Positions 24,812 through 34,381 of a stretch of 64,000 nucleotides of DNA are shown here, piece by piece. The DNA is from Variovorax paradoxus (GTDB lineage: Bacteria; Pseudomonadota; Gammaproteobacteria; Burkholderiales; Burkholderiaceae_C). Positions within the stretch are counted from its first letter, which is position 1. The number at the start of each line of letters is the position of its first letter. The notes beneath the pieces were generated by a model. The model did no database searches and had not been told where the DNA came from. It saw only the letters and a program-made list of their open reading frames with translations. The stretch is from contig NZ_CP091716.1 in NCBI RefSeq assembly GCF_022009635.1, forward strand, positions 3,983,001-4,047,000. Direction: 5' to 3'. The position numbers and the translations under genes were made by a program.

Positions 24812-26158
24812 TCACGGGGTCGGAAGGTCATGGCGCGCCGATGGCGGCAGGGTGCGCGTGCGGCGGACGCGAATGACGCGGCGGGCGCGCGCGCTCAGGG
24901 CACCGGCGATCACCGCGGCGATCAGGCCCGAAGCCGCGAACGGCCCCCAGCCCAGGATCGGCCCGCGCATGAACGGCACGTAGGCCGACAGCAGCACCAG
25001 CGCCGCGAGATAGCGCCCCGAGAGCGCGCGCTGCGGATCGATCGCCCTGTCGATCAGCCGGAAGACCGCCGAGATCGCGATGCCCAGCAGCAGCGGCCCC
25101 ATCAACCCGAAGTCGAAGTAGGCGGTGGTGAAGGGCGGCAGCGACAGGTTGCTCTGCGAGAAGTTGCCCAGGATGGCCGACCAGCCGAGCGGATCGAAAT
25201 CCGGGAACATCTTCAGGTCGCGCGGCAGGAAGAAAGAGAAGGCCGACAGCAGGTAGCGGCCCCAGCCCAGGTCCGGAATGGGCGCGCGCTCCAGGATGCC
25301 GCCCACCACGAACATCGCGTCGAAGTCCTGGCTGAACGGAAAGGTCGTGAGCCCTTCGCCCCACATGCTGCCGCGCGAGAACAGGTTCAGCACCGGCCCG
25401 AGCGCGGCGATGGCGCCGAAGATCAGCCCGGCCAGCGCCCAGCGCCAATGCCGCAGCCGCGACAGCGCATGGATGAACAGCGGCAACAGACCGATCAGCA
25501 GGATCTGCCGCGCCGTGTTGACCGGGTTGGCCGCGACCGCCGCCAGCGCCAGCGCCAGGCCCGCCGAGGCCCAGGCCCACGGCGTGCGACGGCGGAATGC
25601 ATGGATCGTCAGCGCCACGAAGCACATCAGCACCACCAGCTTGGGCAAGGTGGAGAACACGATGAAGTCGATCGGCACGCTGTCGTCCTCGCCCGGCATG
25701 CCGCGCGCCACGAAGTTCAGGTCGGGCCGGATGAAGAGCGTCGCGAAGGCCGCGAACGAGCAGCTCAGCAGCAGCAGGAACGGGTGGGCCACGCCCACGG
25801 CGCGTGCGTGATGCAGGCCCGGCTGGTGCACCGGCGTATCGGCCATGCCGAAGCGCGCGGCTTCCACGCCGGCCATGTACAGCAGCAGCAGCACCAGCGC
25901 CTGGGTGTGCGAGGCCGTGGTGAGCACGCCGGTTTCCCAGAAATCCACGTCGTTGGCGATCTGCATCGCCGGCGCCAGCGAGAAGTAGGTCAGCATGGTC
26001 GCGTAATGGATCAGCAGGAACACGCTGCCGCCCGACGAACCCAGCAGCGCGATCTGCACCAGCGACAGCACGAACACCGCCGCGTAACCCCAGGCGGGAT
26101 CGACCAGCCCGCACAGGAAGGCGCAGACGATGCCGGACCAGAAGGTGAGGGTTCTCAT
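24812..26158 (-). CDS. wzy: Wzy-like polysaccharide polymerase, multi-pass membrane protein
   Basis: 448 residues, strongly hydrophobic with about 11-12 membrane segments (LTFWSGIVCAFLCGLVDP at the start) and a large periplasmic loop around residues 235-330 (GSMWGEGLTTFPFSQDFDAM), the usual layout of Wzy/O-antigen polymerases. Such enzymes join repeat units in the periplasm. Sequence in this family is poorly conserved; the call rests on topology and the presence of Wzx, Wzc and Wza but no other polymerase candidate. It lies 16 nt after gmd. Confidence 0.78.
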   Translation of the reverse strand: MRTLTFWSGIVCAFLCGLVDPAWGYAAVFVLSLVQIALLGSSGGSVFLLIHYATMLTYFSLAPAMQIANDVDFWETGVLTTASHTQALVLLLLYMAGVEAARFGMADTPVHQPGLHHARAVGVAHPFLLLLSCSFAAFATLFIRPDLNFVARGMPGEDDSVPIDFIVFSTLPKLVVLMCFVALTIHAFRRRTPWAWASAGLALALAAVAANPVNTARQILLIGLLPLFIHALSRLRHWRWALAGLIFGAIAALGPVLNLFSRGSMWGEGLTTFPFSQDFDAMFVVGGILERAPIPDLGWGRYLLSAFSFFLPRDLKMFPDFDPLGWSAILGNFSQSNLSLPPFTTAYFDFGLMGPLLLGIAISAVFRLIDRAIDPQRALSGRYLAALVLLSAYVPFMRGPILGWGPFAASGLIAAVIAGALSARARRVIRVRRTRTLPPSARHDLPTP

Positions 26159-26174
26159 GGCGGGCTCCGCGTTC

Positions 26175-27299
26175 TCAGGCCTCGATGCTCTGGGGCGTGT
26201 GGTAGCCGTGGCGCTGCAGCAGCGCGCGGCGCTTGGCCAGCCCGAGGTCGCTGGCGACCATCTCGGCCACCATTTCGTCGAGCGTGATCTCGGGCACCCA
26301 GCCCAGGTCGTCCGCCGCCTTGGCCGGATTGCCGCACAGCGTCTCGACCTCCGAGGGGCGGAAGTAGCGCGGGTCCACGCGCACCAGCACGTCGCCGACG
26401 CAGACGGCCGGTGCGTCGTCGCCTTCCACTGCGCTGACCACGGCCACTTCGTCGAGCCCACGCCCTTCGAAGGCCAGCGTGATGCCGAGCTGGCGAGCGG
26501 CCTTGGCGACGAACTCGCGGATGCTGTACTGGATGCCCGTGGCGATCACATAGTCGACCGCCGTCGGCTGCTGCAGCATCAGCCACTGCATGCGAACGTA
26601 GTCCTTGGCATGGCCCCAGTCGCGCAGCGCGTTCATGTTGCCCAGAAAGAGGCATTGCTCCAGCCCCTGTGCCACGTTGGCCAGTCCGCGCGTGACCTTG
26701 CGCGTCACGAAGGTCTCGCCGCGGCGCGGGCTCTCGTGATTGAAGAGGATGCCGTTGCACGCGTAGAAGCCATAGGCCTCGCGATAGTTCTTGGTGATCC
26801 AGTACGCGTAGAGCTTGGCGGCGCCGTAGGGGCTGCGCGGATAGAAGGGCGTGCTTTCGCTCTGGCGGCCTTCCTGCACCAGGCCGTAGAGTTCGCTGGT
26901 GCTGGCCTGGTAGAAGCGCGTCTTCGATTGCAGGCCCAGCAGCCGGATCGCCTCGAGCAGCCGCAGCGTGCCCAGTGCGTTGATGTCGGCCGTGTATTCC
27001 GGGCTCTCGAAGCTCACGGCCACATGGCTCTGCGCGCCCAGGTTGTAGACCTCGTCGGGCTGGACCTCCTGCATGATCCGCGTGAGGTTGCTGCCGTCCG
27101 CAAGGTCGCCGTGATGCAGGTGCAGATGGCGGTGCGAGATGGCGTGAACGTCGGCGTAGAGGTGATCGATCCGCCCCGTGTTGAACTGCGAAGTGCGGCG
27201 CTTGATGCCATGCACCTCGTAGCCCTTGTCGATCAGCAGTTCCGCAAGATAGGAGCCGTCCTGGCCCGTGATGCCGGTGATGAGTGCGCGTTTAGGCAT
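26175..27299 (-). CDS. gmd: GDP-mannose 4,6-dehydratase
   Basis: 374 residues, the standard size. The motif [18 protein letters not shown] binds NADP, the catalytic pair is S-T-S-E-L-Y-G and Y-G-A-A-K ([12 protein letters not shown]), and [15 protein letters not shown] is a Gmd hallmark. It converts GDP-mannose to GDP-4-keto-6-deoxymannose. It overlaps fcl by 8 nt, so the two steps of GDP-fucose synthesis are coupled. Confidence 0.97.
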   Translation of the reverse strand: MPKRALITGITGQDGSYLAELLIDKGYEVHGIKRRTSQFNTGRIDHLYADVHAISHRHLHLHHGDLADGSNLTRIMQEVQPDEVYNLGAQSHVAVSFESPEYTADINALGTLRLLEAIRLLGLQSKTRFYQASTSELYGLVQEGRQSESTPFYPRSPYGAAKLYAYWITKNYREAYGFYACNGILFNHESPRRGETFVTRKVTRGLANVAQGLEQCLFLGNMNALRDWGHAKDYVRMQWLMLQQPTAVDYVIATGIQYSIREFVAKAARQLGITLAFEGRGLDEVAVVSAVEGDDAPAVCVGDVLVRVDPRYFRPSEVETLCGNPAKAADDLGWVPEITLDEMVAEMVASDLGLAKRRALLQRHGYHTPQSIEA

Positions 27300-28281
27300 G
27301 TTCGATCTCTTCGGTGGACAGGGTGGAGGAGAGGTAAGCGGCGTAGGCGTGGCGCAGCCCGTCGGCCAGCGGCACCGTGGGCCGCCAGCCGATGGCGGCT
27401 GCGCGCGAGACATCGAGCAACTTGCGCGGTGCGCCGTCGGGTTGCGTCGCGTCGTAGCGGATGTCGCCTTCGTAGCCGGTCACGTCGCGCACCAGTGCGG
27501 CCAGCTCGGCGATCGACACGTCTTCACCGGTGCCGAGGTTGATGTGGCCGCGCATCGGCGTCGTGTGTTGCGCATACGCAGTGCGCGACAGGTTCATCAC
27601 GGCGAGGCAGCCCTCGGCCATGTCGTCGACATAGAGAAACTCGCGCCGTGCCCGTCCGCTGCCCCAGATGCTCACGTGGGGCGCGCGTTCCTCGCGTGCC
27701 CGGTGAAAGCGCTGCAGCAGCGCCGGCACCACGTGGCTGTTCAGCGGGTGGTAGTTGTCGCCGGGGCCATACAGATTGCTCGGCATCACGCTGCGATAGT
27801 CGATGCCGTGGCTGGCGCCGTACTGCCGGTTGTAGCTCTCGCAGAGCTTGAGGCCGGCGATCTTGGCGATGGCGTAAGGCTCGTTGGTCGGCTCCAGAGG
27901 ACCGCCGAGCAGCGCGCCTTCGGCCATCGGCTGTTCCGCCAGCCGGGGGTAGATGCAGCTGGAGCCGAGGAACAGCATGCGCTTCACGCCTGCCAGAAAG
28001 GCTTGGTGCGTGACGTTGGCCGCGATCATCAGGTTCTCGTAGATGAACTGCGCGGGGTAGGTCGCGTTGGCATGGATGCCGCCGACCCTCGCGGCGGCCA
28101 GATACACCTGGTCGACAGGCTCGGTCGCGAAGAACCGGGCAACGGCCGCCTGGTCGAGCAGGTCGAGCTCGACGCGGCTGCGGGTGACGACCTCGTGGCC
28201 GGCCTGCACCAGCCGCTTTGCCAGCGCCCGGCCGACCATCCCGCGGTGTCCTGCAACGAAGATGCGCATAGCGTCTTTCAT
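27292..28281 (-). CDS. fcl: GDP-L-fucose synthase
   Basis: 329 residues. The N-terminus [16 protein letters not shown] carries the GxxGxxG site; the catalytic region is [12 protein letters not shown] with the later [20 protein letters not shown] holding the YxxxK pair. It epimerises and reduces the Gmd product to GDP-L-fucose. A second Met five codons in (MRIFVAG) is an alternative start. It follows the initiating transferase by 24 nt and overlaps gmd by 8 nt. Confidence 0.97.
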   Translation of the reverse strand: MKDAMRIFVAGHRGMVGRALAKRLVQAGHEVVTRSRVELDLLDQAAVARFFATEPVDQVYLAAARVGGIHANATYPAQFIYENLMIAANVTHQAFLAGVKRMLFLGSSCIYPRLAEQPMAEGALLGGPLEPTNEPYAIAKIAGLKLCESYNRQYGASHGIDYRSVMPSNLYGPGDNYHPLNSHVVPALLQRFHRAREERAPHVSIWGSGRARREFLYVDDMAEGCLAVMNLSRTAYAQHTTPMRGHINLGTGEDVSIAELAALVRDVTGYEGDIRYDATQPDGAPRKLLDVSRAAAIGWRPTVPLADGLRHAYAAYLSSTLSTEEIEHA

Positions 28282-28305
28282 GAGGTGGTTGGTAGGGCGC
28301 CGGGC

Positions 28306-29007
28306 CTAGCGCGACCCGCGCGCCCCGGTCACGACGGAAAAGGTCTTCAGCAGAATCACGAAGTCCCGCCCCAGCGAGAGCGTGGCCACGTACTCGGCGT
28401 CCATGGCCGCGCGGCGGCGGTAGCTCACCTCGTTGCGGCCGCTGATCTGCCACAGCCCGGTGATGCCGGGGCGCACCGCGCAGTAGTGGTCCCAGTAGTG
28501 CCCGTACAGCTCCTTCTGCGCGAACATGCAGGGGCGCGGGCCGACCATGCTCATGTCGCCCACCAGCACGTTCCAGAACTGCGGGAACTCGTCGATGCTG
28601 TACTTGCGCAGGAAGGCGCCGAAGCGGGTGATGCGCGGGTCGTGCTCCAGCTTCTGGTACACGGCCCATTCGCGGCGCGCGGTCGGGTTCTCGCGCAGGT
28701 GGCGGGCCAGCACCGCGTCGGCGTCGGCCACCATGGAGCGGAACTTCAGGAAGCGGAACACCTTGCCGTCCTTGCCGTAGCGCGGCTGCATGTAGATGGC
28801 CGGGCCGCCCGAGGTCATGCGCACACCGAGCCATATCAACGCGTAGGCCCAGCCGAAGAAGACGAAGAACGAGCCCGCCATCGCGATGTCGGCGGCGCGC
28901 TTGGCCACGCGCAGCCACGGCGCGCCGCCGAGCGGCCCGTAGACCGGCGTGTTGGCGGCCGCGCCCGGGGCGGGCCGCGCCGGTGTGTTCGATCGAAGGA
29001 CGCTCAT
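28306..29007 (-). CDS. initiating sugar-phosphate transferase, WcaJ/WbaP C-domain type
   Basis: 233 residues: only the catalytic bacterial sugar transferase domain with one N-terminal membrane-inserting helix (FFVFFGWAYALIWLG). Conserved blocks are FRFLKFRSMV, RKYSIDEFPQFWNVLVGDMS, VGPRPCM and RPGITGLWQISGRN. It transfers a sugar phosphate to undecaprenyl phosphate and so starts each repeat unit. Full WcaJ has extra N-terminal helices that are absent here. The start overlaps the wzc stop (ATGA). Confidence 0.93.
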   Translation of the reverse strand: MSVLRSNTPARPAPGAAANTPVYGPLGGAPWLRVAKRAADIAMAGSFFVFFGWAYALIWLGVRMTSGGPAIYMQPRYGKDGKVFRFLKFRSMVADADAVLARHLRENPTARREWAVYQKLEHDPRITRFGAFLRKYSIDEFPQFWNVLVGDMSMVGPRPCMFAQKELYGHYWDHYCAVRPGITGLWQISGRNEVSYRRRAAMDAEYVATLSLGRDFVILLKTFSVVTGARGSR

Positions 29008-31322
29008 GCTGCGTGCTCCGGTTCGAGCCGCTTGGGCATCACGGTGTCGGCGTCGTTCACGCCCAGCGAGCCGGCGGGCTCGCGGCGGTAGGCGTCGTAG
29101 TAGCCGTAGCTGTAGCCGCGGTAGTGGCGCTGGGTGGTGTCTACCGCGTTGAACACCACGCCGTGGAATTCCGCGCCCACATGGCCCAGCCGCTTGACGC
29201 TTTCGAGCAGCTCGCCGCTTTCGCTGTGGTCGGCACGGGCCACCAGCAGCAGCGTGCCCATGCTCGGCGCCATCGCGGCGGTCTCGGAGGCCAGCAGGGT
29301 AGGCGGTGCGTCGACGATCACCACGTCGTAGCGGCTGGACAGCGTGGCCAGCGTCTGCGCGAAGACGTCGCTGGTCATCATGCCGGCGGGGTCGGGGTGC
29401 AGCGTGCCCGAGGTCATGACGTCCAGGCGCGGCAGCACGTGGTAGTGAATGGCGCGGTCCAGCGGCACGCCGCCGGTGATGACGTCGGACAGCCCGTCCT
29501 TGCGCTGCAGCCCGAATTCCTCGCTCAGGGTGCCGCGGCGCAAGTCGGCGTCGATCAGCAGCACGCGCTTGCCCGACGAGGCCACCAGCGTCGCGAAGTT
29601 GGACGACACGAAGGTCTTGCCCGCGCCCGGCGTGGCGCTGGAAATGAGCACCCGGTTGTTGGGCGCGCCCAGCATCACGAACTTCAGCGCGGTGCGCAGG
29701 CGGCGCAATCCTTCCAGCGCCGGGTCTTCGACATGCAGCGCCGCCAGCACTTTCACGCCCGGTTTGCCGCCGCGGATGGCGCGGTCGAGCACGCGCTGCT
29801 GGGTGCTCAGCGCGATGGTGCTGTACACGTTGAGCCCGGTGACGGCCTCGATCTCGTCGGGGCTGCCGATCGACTTCTTCAGCGTCTTGCGCAGCAGCGC
29901 CGTGGCCCCGCCCAGGAACAGGCCGCCCGCCAGCGACAGCGCCATGACGATCAGCGCCTTCGGCCGCACCGGCTTCTCGGGCAGCAGCGCCTGGTCGAGC
30001 ACGCGCACGTTGGCCACCTTGCCTTCCTTGGCCAGCCGCATCTGCAGCGAGCTGTTCAGCAGCGTCGCGTAGAGGTCGGTGTTGACCTTGATGTCGCGCT
30101 GCATGCGCAGCGAGTTCTGCTGCAGCATCGGCATGCGGCGGATGCGCCCGTCGACCGCGCCCAGCTCTTTCTTCAGCGAGGCGATCTGCGAGTCCAGCGT
30201 CTGCACGGCGGGGTGCGCCGCGGTGAAGCGGCCCACCAGGTCCAGGCGCTTCTGCTTGGCGTCGAGCAGCTTGGCCTGCAGGTCGACGTTCTGCGACAGC
30301 GCGTTGCGGGCCTCGTCGTCCAGGCTGATGGTGCCGTTCTGGTTGCGGTACTGGTTGTAGCTGTCTTCCGACTGCTCCAGCTGCGCCTTGAACTTGGGCA
30401 GCTCCGTGCCCAGGAAGGCCAGCGCGCGTTCTGCCTGCACCGTCTTCTGGTCGATGTTCTGGCGCACGTACAGGCGCGAGATCTCATTGAGCACGTCGGC
30501 CAGCTGGCCGCGGTTCTCGGCCTGCAGGCTGACGTCCATCACGCCCGACTGCTTGCCTTTCTCGACCACCCGCAGATCTTTCTGCAGGCCCAGCAGGGTG
30601 AGCTGCTTCGAGTAGCGCACCAGCTCGAAGCCGGCGCCGGGCTCGGCCTCGAAGGAGCCCACCAGCAGGTGCAGCGTGCCGCCCGGCACGGCGGCGTCCA
30701 GCGGCACGCCGACCTTGCCTTGCAGCGGCGCTTCCAGGCCGGAATTCGTCAGCGTGTAGTTGCCGTCGGCTTCCGCGGTCAGCAGGAACTTCTTGCCCTC
30801 CAGGGGCTGCGGCACGTCCATCTGCGCGACGGCGATGCGTTCGGTGCCCGAAACATAGTCGCCCATGCCGAAGATGCCGGGCGTGGACAGCCGGTTCGAA
30901 TGCCGCGCCAGGAACTCGCCCACCACCGGGATGTAGCGTGGCTTGGCGCTGATGTAGAGCCGGGTGTTTTCCATGGCCTGGCCCAGCACCATGCGCGAGC
31001 GCAGGATCTCGGTCTCGCCGGCGACCGGCGTCTTCACGCTGATGCCGGCGCCGCCGGTGGCGTCGCCCGGGAAGTTGCCGCCCGAGCGGTCCGAGTCTTC
31101 CACCTGGATCAGGATGTTGGCCTCGTACACCCGGGGCCCGAAGAGCGCATAACCGGCGCCGGCTACCAGCGCCAGGGCCGTGAGGCCGGCAATCAGCCAG
31201 CGGCTGTCGATCAGGATGTCCAGGTACTCCTGGAACCGGGATTCCCGGACCCAGGCGGCCTCGACCATGGGTAGCGGGGTGCCCGCCGGAGCGGGAAGCG
31301 AAGGTTGCCAACGCGCGTTCAT
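29004..31322 (-). CDS. wzc: polysaccharide co-polymerase / tyrosine autokinase (Wzc-like)
   Basis: 772 residues from the ATG at 31322, where AAAAGG lies just upstream; a GTG three codons earlier is possible. The N-terminal Wzz domain has a membrane helix about residues 38-58; long coiled-coil-forming helices follow (residues 240-400). The C-terminal BY-kinase has Walker A SSATPGAGKTFVSSN, Walker A' LLIDADLRRG and Walker B VVIVDAPPTL. The tail ends in a Tyr-rich stretch HYRGYSYGYYDAYRRE, the autophosphorylation cluster. It sets chain length and drives export with Wza. No cognate phosphatase is seen here. Confidence 0.95.
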   Translation of the reverse strand: MNARWQPSLPAPAGTPLPMVEAAWVRESRFQEYLDILIDSRWLIAGLTALALVAGAGYALFGPRVYEANILIQVEDSDRSGGNFPGDATGGAGISVKTPVAGETEILRSRMVLGQAMENTRLYISAKPRYIPVVGEFLARHSNRLSTPGIFGMGDYVSGTERIAVAQMDVPQPLEGKKFLLTAEADGNYTLTNSGLEAPLQGKVGVPLDAAVPGGTLHLLVGSFEAEPGAGFELVRYSKQLTLLGLQKDLRVVEKGKQSGVMDVSLQAENRGQLADVLNEISRLYVRQNIDQKTVQAERALAFLGTELPKFKAQLEQSEDSYNQYRNQNGTISLDDEARNALSQNVDLQAKLLDAKQKRLDLVGRFTAAHPAVQTLDSQIASLKKELGAVDGRIRRMPMLQQNSLRMQRDIKVNTDLYATLLNSSLQMRLAKEGKVANVRVLDQALLPEKPVRPKALIVMALSLAGGLFLGGATALLRKTLKKSIGSPDEIEAVTGLNVYSTIALSTQQRVLDRAIRGGKPGVKVLAALHVEDPALEGLRRLRTALKFVMLGAPNNRVLISSATPGAGKTFVSSNFATLVASSGKRVLLIDADLRRGTLSEEFGLQRKDGLSDVITGGVPLDRAIHYHVLPRLDVMTSGTLHPDPAGMMTSDVFAQTLATLSSRYDVVIVDAPPTLLASETAAMAPSMGTLLLVARADHSESGELLESVKRLGHVGAEFHGVVFNAVDTTQRHYRGYSYGYYDAYRREPAGSLGVNDADTVMPKRLEPEHAA

Positions 31323-31361
31323 GGGGTTCACCTTTTCTTGCGGGAAGACGGGGTGGGGCGC

Positions 31362-32573
31362 TTACCGGCGCGCGGTGTCGCGGGCCAGGTTGATGACCTG
31401 GGCCGACGGAAGAATCAGGCTGAACACCCGGCTCCACGTGGCCAGCGGCACGTGGTCGACGTACACCACGTCGCGCGGTTGCAGCTCGAAGCGGTCGGCC
31501 AGCGCGAGCGCCACCGGGTTCTTCGCGTTGAGGTTGAAGACCTGCGGCACACCGGAGTTGTCCGGCGAGTTGCGCACCACGTAGATCTGGCCGGGATCGG
31601 CAGTCGTCAGGTCGGGTCCGCCCACGTCGCCCAGCGCCTCGTTCAGGCTCAGCCGGCCGTTCAGGCGCATCTGCAGCGCCGACGGCGCCCGCACTTCGCC
31701 CATCACGTAGACCCGGTTGTCCTCGCGGGTACCGACGTTCACGATGTCGCCGTTGCGCAGCGGAATGCCGTTGCCGTCGACGCCCATGGCCTGCAGCATC
31801 GGCAGGTTGAGTTCGGTCGAGACGCCGCCGCGCGTCAGCGTGATGTGCGAGCGGTCGCCCAGCTGGGTGAAGCTGCCGGCGCGGCTGATGGCTTCCGACA
31901 GCGTCATCGGCACGTCGGTGAAGATCTGCAGGCCGGGCGTGCGCACCTCGCCCTGCACATAGGCGCGCTGGCTGCGGAACGACTGGATGCGCACCGACAC
32001 CTGCGGGTCTTTCACGAAGGCCTTGATGCGCCGCGCCACCAGTTCCGAGGCGCCGCTTTCCGTCAGGCCCTGCACCTTGGTGCGGCCGATGTAGGGGAAG
32101 AAGATTTCGCCCTTGGCGTCGACGATGAAGCCGGGCGCCACCGTCACGCCGGTGGGGTCGGACTGCTGCGCGATCACCGCGCCGGCATTCGGCAGCAGTT
32201 CGGGATGGTCGTACACGATGATGCCGACCACGTCGCCCGGCCCGATGGTGTAGACCGGCGGCGCGGCGAACAGCTGCTTGATTCCGTCGGGCACGCCCTG
32301 GGGCCGCTGCGCGATCTGCGTGCGGATCAGGTCGGGCGTGATCGGGATGATCTTGCCGTTGCCGGCGGCCGCCGACGCGGTGGCGTCGCCGCCCTGGTTG
32401 CCGTCGCCGTAGTTCATCGGCCCCGGCGTGCCGAAGCCCGGTGCCGCGCAGCCCGCAAGCCCGAGCGACAGCAGCAGGGCCAGGCCGAGCCATCGCAGGC
32501 GGTATTCCGCCAGGGCAAGAGCTGAGAGCGTGCGCATGCCCGGTGAGGGCTTGGCGGAATGGATGCGGTCCAT
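31362..32573 (-). CDS. wza: outer-membrane polysaccharide export lipoprotein (Wza-like)
   Basis: 403 residues. AAGGAG sits about 6 nt before the ATG, the strongest ribosome site of the cluster. A signal sequence ends in the lipobox LSLGLAGC. The Poly_export domain (YTIGPGDVVGIIVYDHPEL) is followed by SLBB-type repeats (AYVQGEVRTPGLQIF; NRVYVMGEVRAPSALQMR). Such proteins form the outer-membrane exit channel. It lies 39 nt before wzc, and 67 nt after the hydrolase gene, the largest gap in the block. Confidence 0.94.
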   Translation of the reverse strand: MDRIHSAKPSPGMRTLSALALAEYRLRWLGLALLLSLGLAGCAAPGFGTPGPMNYGDGNQGGDATASAAAGNGKIIPITPDLIRTQIAQRPQGVPDGIKQLFAAPPVYTIGPGDVVGIIVYDHPELLPNAGAVIAQQSDPTGVTVAPGFIVDAKGEIFFPYIGRTKVQGLTESGASELVARRIKAFVKDPQVSVRIQSFRSQRAYVQGEVRTPGLQIFTDVPMTLSEAISRAGSFTQLGDRSHITLTRGGVSTELNLPMLQAMGVDGNGIPLRNGDIVNVGTREDNRVYVMGEVRAPSALQMRLNGRLSLNEALGDVGGPDLTTADPGQIYVVRNSPDNSGVPQVFNLNAKNPVALALADRFELQPRDVVYVDHVPLATWSRVFSLILPSAQVINLARDTARR

Positions 32574-32640
32574 GGTGATCTCCTTGACTGCCGGGGTGAA
32601 CGGTTCTGTGGTTCTGTATTCGGTGGACGGGCTCGCCGGC

Positions 32641-33570
32641 TCAGGGCGCGGCCCAGGTGGCGGGCATCGCGCGCCCGGTGCCGGCCGTGGCGCGGCCGGT
32701 GCTGCGCCGCTCGGCGCTGGCGCCGAAGCAGCGGCCTTCGACCCAGTCGCCCACCGACTGCAGGAACAGCTGCTGTCCCTTCTCGGTGCAGACGGTGTGG
32801 TCGACCTCGCGCATGAACTCGTACTGCAGCGACTGCGCGAAGGGCGCATGGCGAAAGGCGCCGAGCTGGTCGCGGTCGTGGTCGCACACGTGCAGCGAGC
32901 CCGAATACAGCAGCTGCATCGCCACCTTGCGGTCGGCCAGCTGCTTCATGGTGGCGGCGAACCAGCTGGCGGTGGCGTCGGGCGAGCTTTCCTCGGTGAA
33001 GAAGCCCGGCAGCGGATTGCTTTCCGGCTGGATGCGCAGCAGGCGGCGCTTGACCCAGCGCAGCGTCTTGCCCGCGAACGACGGATGCACAGGCGCCGCC
33101 AGCGCGCGCCGCACGGTGCGCTCCCAGCGCGTGCGCCGCTCGGGAAAGGCGAAGCCGTCGAACATCGAGATGCCGACCACGCGCGCATCCGCCGCGCCGG
33201 CCGACATGGCGTGCTCCGCGCCCGAGCACATGCCCACGATCACGAACTGCCGGATGCCCAGCCGGCTTTCGATCAGGTCCATGGCGGCGCGCAGGTCCCG
33301 CACGGCGCGCGTGCGCAGGTCGCTGCTCGTGTCGACCGCGTCGCTGTCGCCCACGCCGCCCAGGTCGAGCCGCAGGCTGCTCACGCCGCGCGCGGCCAGC
33401 AGGTGCGCGAGCTTGACGTTGATGCGGCGCGGGCCGACCCGGTGGTTGGCGCCCATGTTGAGCATGAGGCAGCCCACCGCCGCGGCGCCGTGGCGCCCCG
33501 GGGTGGTGAGCATGCCCACCAGCGATTCGCCCTGCCCGAAGCGGACCGGGCTTTGCGTCATCTCATTCAT
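32641..33570 (-). CDS. alpha/beta hydrolase, exosortase A system-associated hydrolase 1 type
   Basis: 309 residues. The fold motif GMLTTPGRHGAAAVGCLMLN.. and the nucleophile elbow VIVGMCSGAEHAM show Cys, not Ser, at the nucleophile position (GMCSG), as in the TIGR03100-type hydrolases found in exosortase/EpsH polysaccharide loci. A C-terminal His lies in REVDHTVCTEKG. The ATG at 33570 has GGAG 6 nt upstream and overlaps the hydrolase 2 gene by 8 nt. No exosortase, PEP-CTERM protein or EpsH is in the window, so here the enzyme may serve the NRPS/PKS product, for example its release or transfer. That is inference. Confidence 0.82.
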   Translation of the reverse strand: MNEMTQSPVRFGQGESLVGMLTTPGRHGAAAVGCLMLNMGANHRVGPRRINVKLAHLLAARGVSSLRLDLGGVGDSDAVDTSSDLRTRAVRDLRAAMDLIESRLGIRQFVIVGMCSGAEHAMSAGAADARVVGISMFDGFAFPERRTRWERTVRRALAAPVHPSFAGKTLRWVKRRLLRIQPESNPLPGFFTEESSPDATASWFAATMKQLADRKVAMQLLYSGSLHVCDHDRDQLGAFRHAPFAQSLQYEFMREVDHTVCTEKGQQLFLQSVGDWVEGRCFGASAERRSTGRATAGTGRAMPATWAAP

Positions 33571-34381
33571 GAAGAGCTCCCTGGAGGCGGTTGAGCGCGT
33601 CCGCCGGCACCATCGCGCTGTTGGGGTAGGGGTCGGCGGTCCAATCGAGCCGGTGCTTGAAGTAGGCAAGGCGCACCGGCATGTGGCGCGACTGCTGCTC
33701 CGCGGCCCATTGCGCCGTGTGTTCGTCGTCGGGCTGCGCCAGCACCAGCGTGTCGTGCAGGGCGGTGAGCGGCAGCGCGTCGGGTGTGAGCGCCGCGAGC
33801 TGCGCGCGCAGGGCCGGCGAGAGCGAGGCGCCCAGCGCCTCCTCGGGCACGGCGTCGGGCTCGCGCAGCAGGTCGCGGCGCCAGGCGAGATCGGGAATAC
33901 AGAAGGTGGTGTCGATGGCCGCCACGTGCTGCTCGCGCAGGAAGCGGGCGTAGCGCAGGCCGTCGATCACAGGCTCCCACAGCACCAGCCGCACCGGGTC
34001 GCAGCGCCCGTTGCGCGCGGCCAGCACGGCCACGGTGGCGCCCAGCCGCGCGCCGACCCAGACGATGCGCGCGCCGGGCGCGTGGCGCCGCAGCTCTTCG
34101 TGCGCCGAGCACAGGTCGCGCCGCCAGCCTTCGAACTCGCCCTGGCGCTCGTCGCCGGGCGAATCGCCGGTGCCGTAGAAGTCGAAGCGCAGCGTGGCGA
34201 TACCGATGCGCGCCAGCCGCTCGGCCAGCACCTTGAAGAAGCGGTGCGTGCGCAGCCCCTCGGGGCCGTAGGGCGGGCAGACCAGCACCGCGGTGTCCGC
34301 GCCGCTGTCGTCTTCCGCCGGATGGAAGATGCCGAAGAGCTGGCGCGAGGCCGGCCCGAACATGAGTGCGACGGAGTTCAT
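33563..34381 (-). CDS. alpha/beta hydrolase-fold protein, exosortase A system-associated hydrolase 2 type
   Basis: 272 residues. The N-terminus SVALMFGPASRQLFGIFHP and LRFDFYGTGDSPGDE match TIGR03101-type proteins that pair with hydrolase 1 in exosortase loci. The nucleophile elbow reads VWVGARLGATVAVL: Arg stands where Ser or Cys should be, so classical hydrolysis is unlikely and a binding or partner role fits better. It overlaps the phosphopantetheinyl transferase gene (ATGA) and the hydrolase 1 gene, so the three are translationally coupled right behind the assembly line. Confidence 0.8.
   Translation of the reverse strand: MNSVALMFGPASRQLFGIFHPAEDDSGADTAVLVCPPYGPEGLRTHRFFKVLAERLARIGIATLRFDFYGTGDSPGDERQGEFEGWRRDLCSAHEELRRHAPGARIVWVGARLGATVAVLAARNGRCDPVRLVLWEPVIDGLRYARFLREQHVAAIDTTFCIPDLAWRRDLLREPDAVPEEALGASLSPALRAQLAALTPDALPLTALHDTLVLAQPDDEHTAQWAAEQQSRHMPVRLAYFKHRLDWTADPYPNSAMVPADALNRLQGALHE

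Noticed and set aside
32641..34381. A complete exosortase/PEP-CTERM system.
   Set aside because: Only the two associated hydrolases are present; no exosortase, PEP-CTERM protein or EpsH-like membrane protein is seen in the window.
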